From NCBI GenBank assembly GCA_022825505.1, contig JAJDWR010000027.1:79377-143376 (forward strand): a DNA stretch of 64,000 nt. Direction: 5' to 3'. Below the pieces are notes generated by a model that did no database searches, was not told the DNA's origin, and was given only the letters and a program-made list of their open reading frames with translations. Made by a program: the position numbers and the translations under genes. The DNA is from Gammaproteobacteria bacterium. GTDB taxonomy: Bacteria > Pseudomonadota > Gammaproteobacteria > Steroidobacterales > Rariloculaceae. Positions within the stretch are counted from its first letter, which is position 1; every line of letters begins with the position of its first letter. Of this stretch, positions 1 to 9,252 are shown one piece after another.

Positions 1-425
1 ACCACCGGCACGCCGGGATAGCGCTGCTTGAGCAGGCGCACGTCCTCACCAGTGATGGAAGCCGCCAGCGAACACCCGGCGCCAAGGTCCGGGATCAGCA
101 CCTTCTTCTCCGGGTTGATGATCTTCGCGGTCTCGGCCATGAAGTGCACGCCGCACAGCACGATGACGTCCGCATCGGTCTCGCTGGCCTTCTGCGCCAG
201 CCCCAGCGAGTCGCCCGTATAGTCCGCCACTCCATGGTAAATCTCGGGCGTCTGGTAGTTGTGAGCCAGGATGATCGCGTTACGCCGAACCTTCAGTTCA
301 TTGATGAGCGCAATATAGGGCGCGTGAACCGGCCACTCGATCTCCGGAATCACATCCCGGACCAGTTCGTAAGTCGCATGCGTCGCCGCCGCCACCTCGG
401 GGGAGTACGTAAGAGTCTGCGCCAT
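1..425 (-). CDS. nadA: Quinolinate synthase, N-terminal part (cut by window edge)
   Basis: NadA condenses iminoaspartate with dihydroxyacetone phosphate to give quinolinate, using a 4Fe-4S cluster, in de novo NAD synthesis. About 141 codons are visible from the ATG at 425. The reading includes the family signatures [25 protein letters not shown] and [16 protein letters not shown], the last with a conserved cluster-ligand Cys. The C-terminal half lies outside the window. An AAGGAG ribosome site sits 8 nt before the ATG, and a 15-bp palindrome lies just upstream of that. A NadQ/NrtR-like regulator is encoded 2 kb away. Identification is firm; only the length is unknown. Confidence 0.93.
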   Translation of the reverse strand, partial: MAQTLTYSPEVAAATHATYELVRDVIPEIEWPVHAPYIALINELKVRRNAIILAHNYQTPEIYHGVADYTGDSLGLAQKASETDADVIVLCGVHFMAETAKIINPEKKVLIPDLGAGCSLAASITGEDVRLLKQRYPGVPV

Positions 426-439
426 GATCCGGCTCCTTG

Positions 440-454
440 TGCTCATAATGAGCA
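440..454 (-). promoter_or_regulatory. Perfect palindrome in the nadA leader, candidate operator
   Basis: TGCTCATAATGAGCA has 7-bp arms around one base. It lies between the nadA ribosome site and a plausible -10 (TATACT, complement of 468-473). This is where a repressor would block nadA. The linked NadQ/NrtR-like gene at 2476-3504 is the obvious candidate binder, by inference only. Confidence 0.5.
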
Positions 455-539
455 TAACAGGCAACAAAGTATATCACAGCCATGTCATCCGGGTGTAATG
501 GTCCTTCAACCACCATTTCCCCATCGGGAACTTCGAGAG

Positions 540-1421
540 CTATAGAGCGAACCGGAACGTCGCGAGCAGTGCGTGGGTTCGAAGCTCCGCGGCCGTCTCG
601 TTGATGGGGACCGGGATTTGCCTGCGGGCGCCCTCCCTGCGGTACCGCACGATGGTGATGTCGCCGCTGTCGGTCCGTAGCGGCCCCGCGTCAAGGTATC
701 GGTAACCGAGGTCCAGGCGGGATTTCTCGTGGATCGGTATCGAAACACCGCCCGTCAGCATCCAGGTGCGGTTTCGCCCGCGTCCATCGGGAATGGCGGT
801 GAAGGGGATCTCGCCGCCCGGACCCGCGCGAAGACTGCCGGCCGGATCGTCCGGGTCGGGAAACCGTTGCACGTAGCCACTCAATCGGTACGTGGCGACC
901 CCCGCGCCGCCACCGAGAAACGGCGATACGTTGCGCCCCGACGGGAGTTTCCAGCCCGGGAAATCGAAAAACCCGGCCAGGAAGATCCGTGAAATGTCCA
1001 GATCCGCTTCGGACGGTTGATGTGTCCCCGCAGACCGGTAATTCGTGTTGCCCCGGTATTCCAGGTCATGGGCAACGCCGAATTCCAACTGGGCTCGAAA
1101 TCCCGGCGCCAGACGAACGCCCGCTGCGATATCGACTGCAAGTCCATTGTCGAGTGCTCCCGCATCGTACGTGTTCATGCTTCCGTACAGCGCGGCGTGA
1201 CCGGTGTCCTCGCCATCGGCGAACCGGGTGCCGCTTGATCGGACCACGGCGATCCCCGCGGTCAGATAGGGCTCGTACCCGACTGCATTGGCCCCGGCTG
1301 CGGAGCCTGAAGACTCACCCGAAGCCGTAACGGGCAGACCCGGGGCAAGCGAACACCACGCCGCCGCCAGCAGAGCCCGGACTCCCGGCCGCAATCCCGT
1401 GCCGCAAATTCGGAGCCTCAA
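540..1421 (-). CDS. Outer-membrane beta-barrel protein, function unknown
   Basis: A 293-aa protein with a hydrophobic N-terminal stretch ending near PGLPVTASG that looks like a Sec signal peptide. Alternating strands follow (GYEPYLTAGIAVVRSS, MLTGGVSIPIHEKSRLDLGYRYLDAG), ending in LLATFRFAL. This pattern fits a small OmpA-like or Omp_b-brl barrel. The start is ambiguous. An ATG at 1490 would overlap the upstream reductase by 68 nt, while TTG at 1421 or 1394 lies at or just after the reductase stop and keeps a good signal peptide. I chose 1421. It is probably cotranscribed with the reductase. No function can be assigned. Confidence 0.6.
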   Translation of the reverse strand: MRLRICGTGLRPGVRALLAAAWCSLAPGLPVTASGESSGSAAGANAVGYEPYLTAGIAVVRSSGTRFADGEDTGHAALYGSMNTYDAGALDNGLAVDIAAGVRLAPGFRAQLEFGVAHDLEYRGNTNYRSAGTHQPSEADLDISRIFLAGFFDFPGWKLPSGRNVSPFLGGGAGVATYRLSGYVQRFPDPDDPAGSLRAGPGGEIPFTAIPDGRGRNRTWMLTGGVSIPIHEKSRLDLGYRYLDAGPLRTDSGDITIVRYRREGARRQIPVPINETAAELRTHALLATFRFAL

Positions 1422-1422
1422 G

Positions 1423-2370
1423 TCAGGCCGAAGGCAACGCGTCCACGTACTCCGCCATGCGCTGCAATGTCGCCGCGTTCGGAACCGCACCCCTGCCGCC
1501 CATCAGGTTATCCAGCATGTTCGCCGGCCTGCTCGTCGCCGGCGTAATGACCGTCACCGCGGGATGGGCTGCAACATACTTCAGGAAGAACTGAGCCCAG
1601 GATTCCGCACCGAACTCCGCCGCCCACCCGGGCACGTCGCGCCCCGATACCCGGTTCCACAGCCGCGTACGTCCGAACGGCGCGTAGACCAGCACGCCGA
1701 TCCCGCGGTCCTGCGCCAGCGGCAGGATCGTTTCCGCGGCCAGCCGGTTGTCCACCGCGTAGTCCACGCCGATGAAGTCCAGCGAATAGTCGCGCATGAC
1801 CTGGGCGAACTCGTCGTAGCGGCCCTGGCTGGTACACGTGATGCCGGTATAGCGCACGCGGCCTTCCGCCTTGAGTTCGTCCAGGATGCCCAGCTGCGTG
1901 GGCGGATCGCCCAGATTGTGTACCTGGATGAGGTCGATGGGCGTCTTGCGGATGTACTCGAAGGAAGTCTCCACCTGCTGCCACGCGCTCTCGGGATCCG
2001 CCGCCCCGCCCCCGCGGCCGGCCACATTGAGCTTGGTGGCCCAGAAGACGCGGTCGCGAGCATCGATCTCGTTGATGATCGACCCGGCCACCTCTTCGGA
2101 GGCGCCATAGCTGGGAGCGGTATCGAACACGCTGCCGCCGTTGTCCAGCAGCGCCGTCAACACGCTGCGTAGCGCCGATACGTCGTCGCTGCGGGCCACC
2201 CGGGAAAACGTCGCCGAACTGCCAAGGCCGATGATGGGCAATTCCTCGCCGGTGGACGGAACCGCCCGGGTGATCATGGGCGCATCCTGCGCCTGCAGAA
2301 AGCGTGGGTGGATTGCCAGAGCCGTGCCGGCGGCGGCAGTCAGCCTGAGCCATTCGCGTCGTGTGTACAT
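1423..2370 (-). CDS. Tat-exported aldo/keto reductase
   Basis: A 315-aa NAD(P)H-dependent oxidoreductase of the aldo/keto reductase family. The N-terminus has a twin-arginine motif (TRREWLRLTAAAGTALA) and a likely cleavage region near FLQAQDA, so export of the folded enzyme is expected. Family residues are visible: Asp and Tyr in FDTAPSYG, Lys in WATKLN and His in QVHNLGD. The TIM-barrel continues through FIGVDYAV and VITPATS. The substrate is unknown. The stop lies next to the following barrel-protein start, and a NAD regulator gene lies upstream on the same strand. Confidence 0.85.
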   Translation of the reverse strand: MYTRREWLRLTAAAGTALAIHPRFLQAQDAPMITRAVPSTGEELPIIGLGSSATFSRVARSDDVSALRSVLTALLDNGGSVFDTAPSYGASEEVAGSIINEIDARDRVFWATKLNVAGRGGGAADPESAWQQVETSFEYIRKTPIDLIQVHNLGDPPTQLGILDELKAEGRVRYTGITCTSQGRYDEFAQVMRDYSLDFIGVDYAVDNRLAAETILPLAQDRGIGVLVYAPFGRTRLWNRVSGRDVPGWAAEFGAESWAQFFLKYVAAHPAVTVITPATSRPANMLDNLMGGRGAVPNAATLQRMAEYVDALPSA

Positions 2371-2475
2371 GGAGTTCTCCTCGGGTGAGCCGATTGAGCC
2401 TACCCGAGCGGAAAATGACGGGTCAACGGAACCTTCGTTAATATTTCTTTAGGTCGGATCGGCGAGCGCTGCGGG

Positions 2476-3504
2476 TCAGTTGCCGCTTCTTCTGGCGCCC
2501 TGTAGCGTCGCCATGCCGGGAGCACGACGCTCCCGCAGTACGGCGCGGCGAAAGCGGAACAATTCGGCGGGCCGGCCGCCGGTCTTGCCGGATCGCTGTC
2601 CGGTACCTTCCACCAGGCCGGCTCGTTCCACCTGGCGCCTGAAGTTCTGCTTGTGCACGCGCAGCCCCGTGAGGGCCTCGACCACGCGCTGCAACTCCAG
2701 CAGGGTGAAGGTGGGCGGAAGCAGTTCGAATACCACCGGGCGGTATCTGAGCTTGCCGCGAATCCGTCCCAGTCCCGTCGCCAGGATGCGCCGGTGATCG
2801 AAGGCCATGGCTTCTCCCAGCGCGCCGTCGGACGGCAATTCGTCGGCCGGCATGTCGTCGTCGCGGCCGCGATCGGTCCAGTATTCCGATATGAGGCCCG
2901 CCTCGTAGAGGAGCTCATAGCGCTCGAGTACCTGGTAGGCGTCCCATCCCGCGTTGCCGAGCCCGAAACAGATCTCCACCCGCTCCCGCCGCTCTGCACT
3001 GCCGTGGGACCAGTCCAGAAGAGCGGACTCGATGTCGCCGATGATCCGCGGTCGTCCTCCGCGCCAGTCTTCCCAGGGAAAGTACCTGTAGCAGTGTTGC
3101 CAGCTTGAGTTTTCCGCCTGGGAAAGATCCCGCTCACGCGCCAGCGCGAGGTAACCCACGGACAGGACCCGGCTGCCCCCGGCGCGCTCCCGGGGGTCGC
3201 GTCCCTGATCGGCAAACGTGTAGAGCTGCTCCACGTAACCCAGTTCGCCCCCGGTTTTTTCGAGAACGGACCGGCGCATGCAGAGCTCCAGTGTCCGGTC
3301 GTTCTTCTCGTCGAAAGAGCCGAAGGGCAGCGCCGGCGGCAGATGCCACGTGTCCATGCCGAAGAAGTCCTCGCCCAGCTCCTGCGTGCCGACAGTGAGA
3401 ACGCGAGGCTGATGAGCGGTCACGGCGAGAATGACCGCGTTCAGTCCGACCTCCAGTTCCGGCTTGCGCGGCTCCGATGGCCCCACGCCGGATTGGCCGG
3501 ACAT
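2476..3504 (-). CDS. NadQ/NrtR-like Nudix-fold transcriptional regulator of NAD metabolism
   Basis: A 342-aa protein with an N-terminal Nudix-like region (NAVILAVTAHQPRVLTVG, then LPPALPFGSFDEKNDRTLE). A C-terminal winged helix follows (FTLLELQRVVEALTGLRVHKQ to GRPAELFRF), which is the architecture of COG4111/NadQ and NrtR proteins. These families repress NAD synthesis or salvage genes and respond to NAD-pathway metabolites. No canonical Nudix box is visible, so a catalytically dead sensor domain is likely. It is longer than the usual 220-300 aa because of a middle insertion. nadA is only 2 kb away with a palindrome in its leader. The start lies 2 nt after the TlpA-like gene stop. Confidence 0.75.
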   Translation of the reverse strand: MSGQSGVGPSEPRKPELEVGLNAVILAVTAHQPRVLTVGTQELGEDFFGMDTWHLPPALPFGSFDEKNDRTLELCMRRSVLEKTGGELGYVEQLYTFADQGRDPRERAGGSRVLSVGYLALARERDLSQAENSSWQHCYRYFPWEDWRGGRPRIIGDIESALLDWSHGSAERRERVEICFGLGNAGWDAYQVLERYELLYEAGLISEYWTDRGRDDDMPADELPSDGALGEAMAFDHRRILATGLGRIRGKLRYRPVVFELLPPTFTLLELQRVVEALTGLRVHKQNFRRQVERAGLVEGTGQRSGKTGGRPAELFRFRRAVLRERRAPGMATLQGARRSGN

Positions 3505-3506
3505 GC

Positions 3507-4037
3507 TCAGAGCAGCCGCAGGAGGATCTCTTCGGCTTCCTCGAAGGTCACCTCGCCGGGTTTCTGCACATAGCGGATGATGCCGTCACGATCCACGAAC
3601 GCGTTGAACGGCAGGCCGCCGTAGGTGTTGCCGTAGGCTTCGCTGATGTCCATGACGTCGAAGATGTCCCCGTAGACGATGGGAAAATCGATCGGGACCT
3701 CGTCGAGAAACTCGATGACCTTGTCGAGGGAATCCGCACCCAGCCCCACCACCTCGAACCCCTGATCGCCGTAATCGGCGCGCAGCCGGTTGAAGGCGGG
3801 CATTTCCTTGCGGCAGGGAATGCACCAGCTCGCCCAGAAGTCCACCAGGAGCACCTGGCCGTCCCACTCCGAAACGGACCGGGTTCCGCCGTCGACGGTC
3901 GACAGCGTGAAGTCGGGACGGTAGGGGGCGTTGGTCACATGGGAGAAGCGCTCGGTGTCCAGGTCCTGCGCAACGACGGTCATCGACGCTACAAGAATCG
4001 CCGGTACCGACAGGAAACCGGGTACGCGTATGCTCAT
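3507..4037 (-). CDS. TlpA/ResA-like periplasmic thioredoxin
   Basis: A 176-aa thiol-disulfide oxidoreductase. The start at 4037 gives a Sec signal peptide (PGFLSVPAILVASMTVVAQD); an upstream ATG at 4079 would add a charged extension. The thioredoxin motif is WCIPC (Cys72, Cys75 from this start), preceded by VLLVDFWAS. The cis-Pro region reads GGLPFNAFVDRDG. Members reduce periplasmic disulfides in cytochrome maturation or act as general reductases; the partner here is unknown. It ends 2 nt before the NadQ-like start, so the two are probably cotranscribed. Confidence 0.87.
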   Translation of the reverse strand: MSIRVPGFLSVPAILVASMTVVAQDLDTERFSHVTNAPYRPDFTLSTVDGGTRSVSEWDGQVLLVDFWASWCIPCRKEMPAFNRLRADYGDQGFEVVGLGADSLDKVIEFLDEVPIDFPIVYGDIFDVMDISEAYGNTYGGLPFNAFVDRDGIIRYVQKPGEVTFEEAEEILLRLL

Positions 4038-4222
4038 CACAGAAACTCTCCCAGGCGATTCATGGCGCCTCGCCGACACAAGCGCGGTGTCTCCTCAAGG
4101 CCATTTTTCCGCCGCCAAGTATAGCCCAGCAACCGTTGCCCGTCGGTTACACTGGCGGCCTGTAGAGATGGCCCCGCGTCGCGCGGACACGGACGAGGCG
4201 ACCGGCTGCACAGGCGCCGACG

Positions 4223-5149
4223 ATGGAATCGTTCTGGATCGACAAGCTCCTTGCCGACGAAATCCTCATCATCGACGGGGGCACGGGCAGCGAATTGCAG
4301 CGCCGCGGCGTGGCCATGGACGCGAATGCCTGGAGCGGCGCGGCGGCACTCGGGCATGAAGCGCTGCTCAGGGAAATCCATGTGGATTACATCGGCGCCG
4401 GCGCCGAAGTGATCACGGCCAACACGTTCGGAACGACGCGATTCGTGCTGGCGTCCGCCGGACTGGACGACGAGTTCGAGCGAATCAACCGCAGGGCCAT
4501 GAGGGCGGCCAGGCAGGCCCGGGAGGACGCGGCCGCAGGCCCCGTCGCCATCGCCGGTTCGCTGTCGTGCCTGCCGCCGGGGAACGACCCGGTCGCCTAT
4601 CCCGAACCGCGCGAGGAACTGGACGCCTATCGGGAACTGGCGGACCTCCTGGCCGCGGATGGCGCCGACCTCATCGCGCTGGAGATGATGGAAGACACGG
4701 TCCACGCCCGCATGGCCATGGCCGCAGCCGTCGAGACCGGGTTGCCCGTCTGGCTGGGCGTCAGTACCCGAGTGAGCGAAGCAGGCGACCGTCTGGTGGG
4801 ATTCGACTTCCCGGAGACCCCGCTGGCCGATCCATTGGAAGCCCTCATCCCGATGCAACCGGCCGTGGTCAATGTCATGCATACGCCCCCGGAAGCGGTC
4901 GGACCGGCCCTGAACGAGCTGAAGCGACGGTGGGACGGACCTTGCGGCGCCTATCCCGAACTGGGCGATTTCGAGGCTCCCGACTGGCAATTCACGCAGC
5001 AACTTACCCCAGGCGAGTTCGTCAGCCTCGCCGCGGAGTGGGTGCGGCAGGGTGCAAGGCTGCTGGGCGGTTGCTGCGGAACGCTGCCGGAACACATTCT
5101 CGCGCTGAAGGAGGCCAAAGAGGACCTGCTCGCTGCGCGGCGGGTCTGA
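4223..5149 (+). CDS. Homocysteine S-methyltransferase family protein with an altered zinc site
   Basis: A 308-aa TIM-barrel protein of the MmuM/BHMT type. Family hallmarks are DGGTGSELQRRG near residue 20, EVITANTFGTTRF, and a C-terminal GGCCGT with Cys284 and Cys285. Known members use three Cys zinc ligands to activate homocysteine. Here the first ligand position, normally Asn-Cys-Thr, reads NVMHTPP, placing His220 where Cys is expected. It may still bind zinc as Cys2-His or may act on another thiol. It stands alone, divergent from the TlpA unit, 26 kb from metF-metH. Confidence 0.8.
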   Translation: MESFWIDKLLADEILIIDGGTGSELQRRGVAMDANAWSGAAALGHEALLREIHVDYIGAGAEVITANTFGTTRFVLASAGLDDEFERINRRAMRAARQAREDAAAGPVAIAGSLSCLPPGNDPVAYPEPREELDAYRELADLLAADGADLIALEMMEDTVHARMAMAAAVETGLPVWLGVSTRVSEAGDRLVGFDFPETPLADPLEALIPMQPAVVNVMHTPPEAVGPALNELKRRWDGPCGAYPELGDFEAPDWQFTQQLTPGEFVSLAAEWVRQGARLLGGCCGTLPEHILALKEAKEDLLAARRV

Positions 5150-5269
5150 CGATGCGTATCGCCAGGGCGGCGCGTCCGCATTTTTTGCGGAATTGTACTG
5201 ACCCGGACGGACTCTGAAGCCGATACCCTGCGTACCGCCGGCGCAATCGAGGTCCGTGAGGCGAGCGGA

Positions 5270-5902
5270 TTAGCCGGGTATCGGAATCTCGTCGCTCGTG
5301 GCCGGCACGAAGTAGCCGCGCTGCACCGCCGGCCGTTCGGCGATCTGCAGGTACCATCGCAGCACGTTCGGGTAATCGTGCAGGTCAATCTCCTGGCGCG
5401 GATGGCGGGCGATCCAGGGCCATGTCGCGATGTCGGCGATGCTGTACTCGCCGGCAAGGTATTCCTCGTCGCCGAGACGCCTGTCCAGCACTCCGTAGAT
5501 GCGCTTCGTCTCGTTGTGATAGCGCGTTTCCGCGTAGGGCGCCTTGCCCTTGTTGTAGAACAGGAAGTGGTGGGTCTGCCCGAGCATCGGGCCGACGCTG
5601 CCCATCTGCATCATCAGCCACTCCAGCACCTGCCAGCGCCGGGCGCCCGACTCCGGGAACAGGCGCCCCGTCTTTTCCGCCAGGTAGATCAATATGGCCG
5701 CCGACTCCATCAGGCTCACACCCGCGTCCGTATCCACGATCGCGGGAATCTTGTTGTTCGGGCTGATCCTGAGAAAATCCGGCTCGAACTGCTCATCCCT
5801 GCCGATATGCACGGGAATGACCCGATACGGCAGCTCAAGCTCCTCCAGCATGATGGAAACCTTCCGCCCATTCGGCGTACTCCAGGTGTATAGCTCAATC
5901 AT
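5270..5902 (-). CDS. yfcG: Glutathione S-transferase-like disulfide-bond oxidoreductase, YfcG type
   Basis: A 210-aa nu-class GST. The N-terminal thioredoxin fold reads YTWSTPNGRKVSIMLEE with the conserved Thr and Asn that contact glutathione, then FLRISPNNKIPAIVD and MESAAILIYLAEKTGRL. The C-terminal helical domain contains GPMLGQTHHF and YSIADIATWPW. Both halves closely follow E. coli YfcG/YghU, which have glutathione-dependent disulfide reductase activity. The start at 5902 is the one that begins with the family's IELY strand; longer in-frame starts run into repeat DNA upstream. It is divergent from the FAD dehydrogenase. Confidence 0.9.
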   Translation of the reverse strand: MIELYTWSTPNGRKVSIMLEELELPYRVIPVHIGRDEQFEPDFLRISPNNKIPAIVDTDAGVSLMESAAILIYLAEKTGRLFPESGARRWQVLEWLMMQMGSVGPMLGQTHHFLFYNKGKAPYAETRYHNETKRIYGVLDRRLGDEEYLAGEYSIADIATWPWIARHPRQEIDLHDYPNVLRWYLQIAERPAVQRGYFVPATSDEIPIPG

Positions 5903-6012
5903 CCGGCGTCCTTCCCTTGTCTTTCGCCACAATGGCAACGCGACTGCCGAAACATAGCGCACCCCAAATCCCGGAGTCCAATCAGAGTCACAAGCCCAAA
6001 CCAACCCACATA

Positions 6013-6157
6013 GCGAAGGCATGCACGGTAACGGCTTGCACGCGTCGTGGGCTCGGAGCGGGGCCACGGATGGCCAGGAGCACCGAGCCCCGATTTGAGC
6101 CCGCCATGGATGGCGGGCGAAATTAAGCGTGCAAGCCGTTGCCGTGCATGCCTTCGC
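6013..6157 (+). repeat. 145-nt structured intergenic element, copy 1
   Basis: A 31-nt left arm (6013-6043) pairs with a 31-nt right arm (6127-6157) at 30 of 31 positions around an 83-nt core (6044-6126). The core has two inner hairpins: GGGCTCGG with CCGAGCCC, and CCCGCCA with TGGCGGG around TGGA. Copy 2 at 8977-9121 has the same 31-83-31 geometry and about 88% core identity, but a largely different arm sequence that still pairs. It lies between the divergent GST and FAD dehydrogenase genes, so it is not a simple terminator here. Confidence 0.8.
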
Positions 6158-6177
6158 GGGCTGGCAAGTGCGACTAA

Positions 6178-6247
6178 TGGATGGCGGGCGAACTTGAGCA
6201 TGCAAGCCATTGCCGTACATGCCTTCGCGGGCCGCCAAGCGCGACAC
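6178..6247 (+). repeat. Tandem half-copy of the 145-nt element
   Basis: This repeats the right part of copy 1 (6107-6176), starting ATGGATGGCGGGCGAA and including the right arm and its downstream flank. The 31-nt arm (6198-6228) differs from the one at 6127-6157 by three changes, all G to A. It keeps the arm sequence private to this locus, so it arose by local duplication. Confidence 0.75.
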
Positions 6248-6304
6248 AATCCCTTGGACAATTCCCGCCCGAGTCCCCAAAATGGCGCCAATGAGGTACC
6301 GGAG

Positions 6305-7711
6305 ATGAGCGCCATTTCGGTAAGTGTGCGCGACGGCATCGTCGACCGCCTGCGCACCCGTCTCGCGGATGGCGCCGTTCTAAGCGGCGCTGACATCGGC
6401 GATCGATACAGCGTGGACTACACCGGGGAAAATCCGCATCGCCCCGTCGCCGTAGTCAAACCAGGCTCCACCGATGAAGTCGCGGTCGTGCTGCGAACCT
6501 GCTCCGAATTCGCCCAGCCGGTGGTGGTGCAGGGCGGGCTCACCGGCCTCGCGGGAGGGGCCACGCCCAGAAAGGGCGAGATCGCCATGTCGCTGGAGCG
6601 GCTTAACGGAATCGAGGAGCTCGACCCCGTGTCGATGACCATTACCGCCCGAGCCGGCACGCCGCTGCAGGCGGTTCAGGAAGCCGCGGCGGAAGCCGGC
6701 CTGCTCCTGCCGCTGGACTTCGGCGCCCGGGGCTCCTGCCATATCGGTGGCGCCATCGCCACCAACGCCGGGGGCAACCAGGTGATCCGCTTCGGCATGG
6801 CCCGCAACCTCGTGCTTGGCCTGGAAGCGGTGCTGGCCGACGGTACCGTCATCAGCTCCATGAACAAGATGCTCAAGAACAACGCCGGCTACGACCTGAA
6901 ACAGCTCTTTGTGGGCACCGAGGGCACGCTGGGCGTCATTACCCGGGTCGTTCTGCGCCTGGTGCCCCGCCTGTCGAGCCGGTGTACCGCGCTGTGCACC
7001 GCAGAATCGTTCGAGCATGCTGTCACTTTGCTGCGCACGGTGCAGACCGGTCTGGCGGGGTCGATCAGCGCCTACGAGGTGATGTGGGCGAGCTACTACG
7101 ACAAGGTGCTGGAAATCGTCGAGACGCTGCGTTCGCCCTTCGCGGACTCTCATTCGTTCTACGTACTCGTGGAGACCGAAGGCGTGGACCAGAGCAGCGA
7201 CGCCGAGCGGTTCGAGTCGGTGCTGGCCGGGGCGCTGGAGTCGGAAACCATCACCGACGCCGTGATCGCCCGGTCCGAGGGCGAACGGCAGACATTCTGG
7301 GCGATCCGCGACGGGGTAGGGGAGATCACACCCGCGTTGTCGCCCTACGTGCCCCTGGACGTGAGCATGGACATCGTGGCGATGCCGCGGTTCCTCGAGG
7401 CGTTCGACCGGGCGCTTGCGGCCGAGTTGCCGAACTCGCTGAACCTGGTGTTCGGCCACCTGGGAGACAACAATCTGCACCTGTTCGTGACCACCGACCA
7501 CGAAGCGCAGAACGACAGGGTGGTGGAACTGGCATACGGCCTCGTGGGCGAGTGCGGCGGCTCGATCTCGGCCGAGCACGGGGTCGGCAGCCTGAAACGC
7601 GACTTCCTGCACCATTCCAGGACGTCCCGGGAGATCGACCTGATGGGCCGGCTCAAGCAGGCGCTGGACCCGCGCGGAATCCTGAATCCGGGCCGGGTGA
7701 TCCCGGGCTGA
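6305..7711 (+). CDS. FAD-linked 2-hydroxyacid dehydrogenase (GlcD/D2HGDH type)
   Basis: A 468-aa flavoprotein of the FAD-binding type 4 family. The FAD-binding half includes VVVQGGLTGLAGGATPR and SCHIGGAIATNAGGNQ, followed by LKNNAGYDLKQLFVGTEGTLG. The C-terminal cap holds GHLGDNNLHLF and SAEHGVGSLKRDFL, whose His and Glu residues bind metal and substrate in D-2-hydroxyglutarate and D-lactate dehydrogenases. The ATG at 6305 was chosen because in-frame starts further upstream fall in the repeat element. The exact acid (D-2-hydroxyglutarate, D-lactate or glycolate) cannot be told. It is followed 71 nt later by pobA on the same strand. Confidence 0.87.
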   Translation: MSAISVSVRDGIVDRLRTRLADGAVLSGADIGDRYSVDYTGENPHRPVAVVKPGSTDEVAVVLRTCSEFAQPVVVQGGLTGLAGGATPRKGEIAMSLERLNGIEELDPVSMTITARAGTPLQAVQEAAAEAGLLLPLDFGARGSCHIGGAIATNAGGNQVIRFGMARNLVLGLEAVLADGTVISSMNKMLKNNAGYDLKQLFVGTEGTLGVITRVVLRLVPRLSSRCTALCTAESFEHAVTLLRTVQTGLAGSISAYEVMWASYYDKVLEIVETLRSPFADSHSFYVLVETEGVDQSSDAERFESVLAGALESETITDAVIARSEGERQTFWAIRDGVGEITPALSPYVPLDVSMDIVAMPRFLEAFDRALAAELPNSLNLVFGHLGDNNLHLFVTTDHEAQNDRVVELAYGLVGECGGSISAEHGVGSLKRDFLHHSRTSREIDLMGRLKQALDPRGILNPGRVIPG

Positions 7712-7773
7712 TGGCGCGGCGGACCGGCATTTCGATCGATGCGAACGGGCCTGCCGCGCGCCGGTAATGCTGA

Positions 7774-8952
<1,179 letters not shown>

Positions 8953-8976
8953 CAAAACGCCCGATCAAACCTTGTA

Positions 8977-9121
8977 GCGAGGGTGGAGGCAGACAATGCT
9001 CGCTCGCGTCGTGGGCGCGGCGCGGGGCCATGGATGGCCAGGAGCGCCGCGCCCCGATTCGAGCCCGCCAGGGATGGCGGGGGAGATTGAGCGAGCGAGC
9101 ATTGTCTGCCTCCACCCTCGC
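8977..9121 (+). repeat. 145-nt structured intergenic element, copy 2
   Basis: A 31-nt left arm (8977-9007) is the exact reverse complement of the right arm (9091-9121). The core (9008-9090) is 83 nt, the same length as copy 1, with about ten substitutions. In the inner stem copy 1 has GGGCTCGG/CCGAGCCC and copy 2 has GGGCGCGG/CCGCGCCC, a compensatory pair of changes. The second hairpin, CCCGCCA/TGGCGGG, is kept with loop GGGA. It lies between pobA and the RidA-like gene, both on the plus strand. Confidence 0.82.
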
Positions 9122-9140
9122 GGGGCCGGGTATCGTGGGC

Positions 9141-9196
9141 GACGTAAAGCGAGCGAACACTGTCTGCCTGCGCCCTCGCGGGCTTGAAGTCGCGAT
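9141..9196 (+). repeat. Degenerate half-copy of the element beside copy 2
   Basis: The stretch 9149-9179 matches the copy 2 right arm (9091-9121) at 27 of 31 positions. Its downstream flank (GGGCTTGAAGTCGCGATT) resembles the flank after the copy 1 right arm. The arrangement is the same as at 6178-6247: full element, then an extra right end. Confidence 0.65.
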
Positions 9197-9252
9197 TCAC
9201 AAGCCCGCGATGAAGCTCGTATCATGAAGTTGTCGACTTTGGAGGACCAATC

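Noticed and set aside
5270..5902. GST as a lignin beta-etherase (LigE/LigF/LigG) linked to ligCAB
   Set aside because: The sequence follows YfcG/YghU closely and lies far from ligCAB with the repeat element between; no etherase features.
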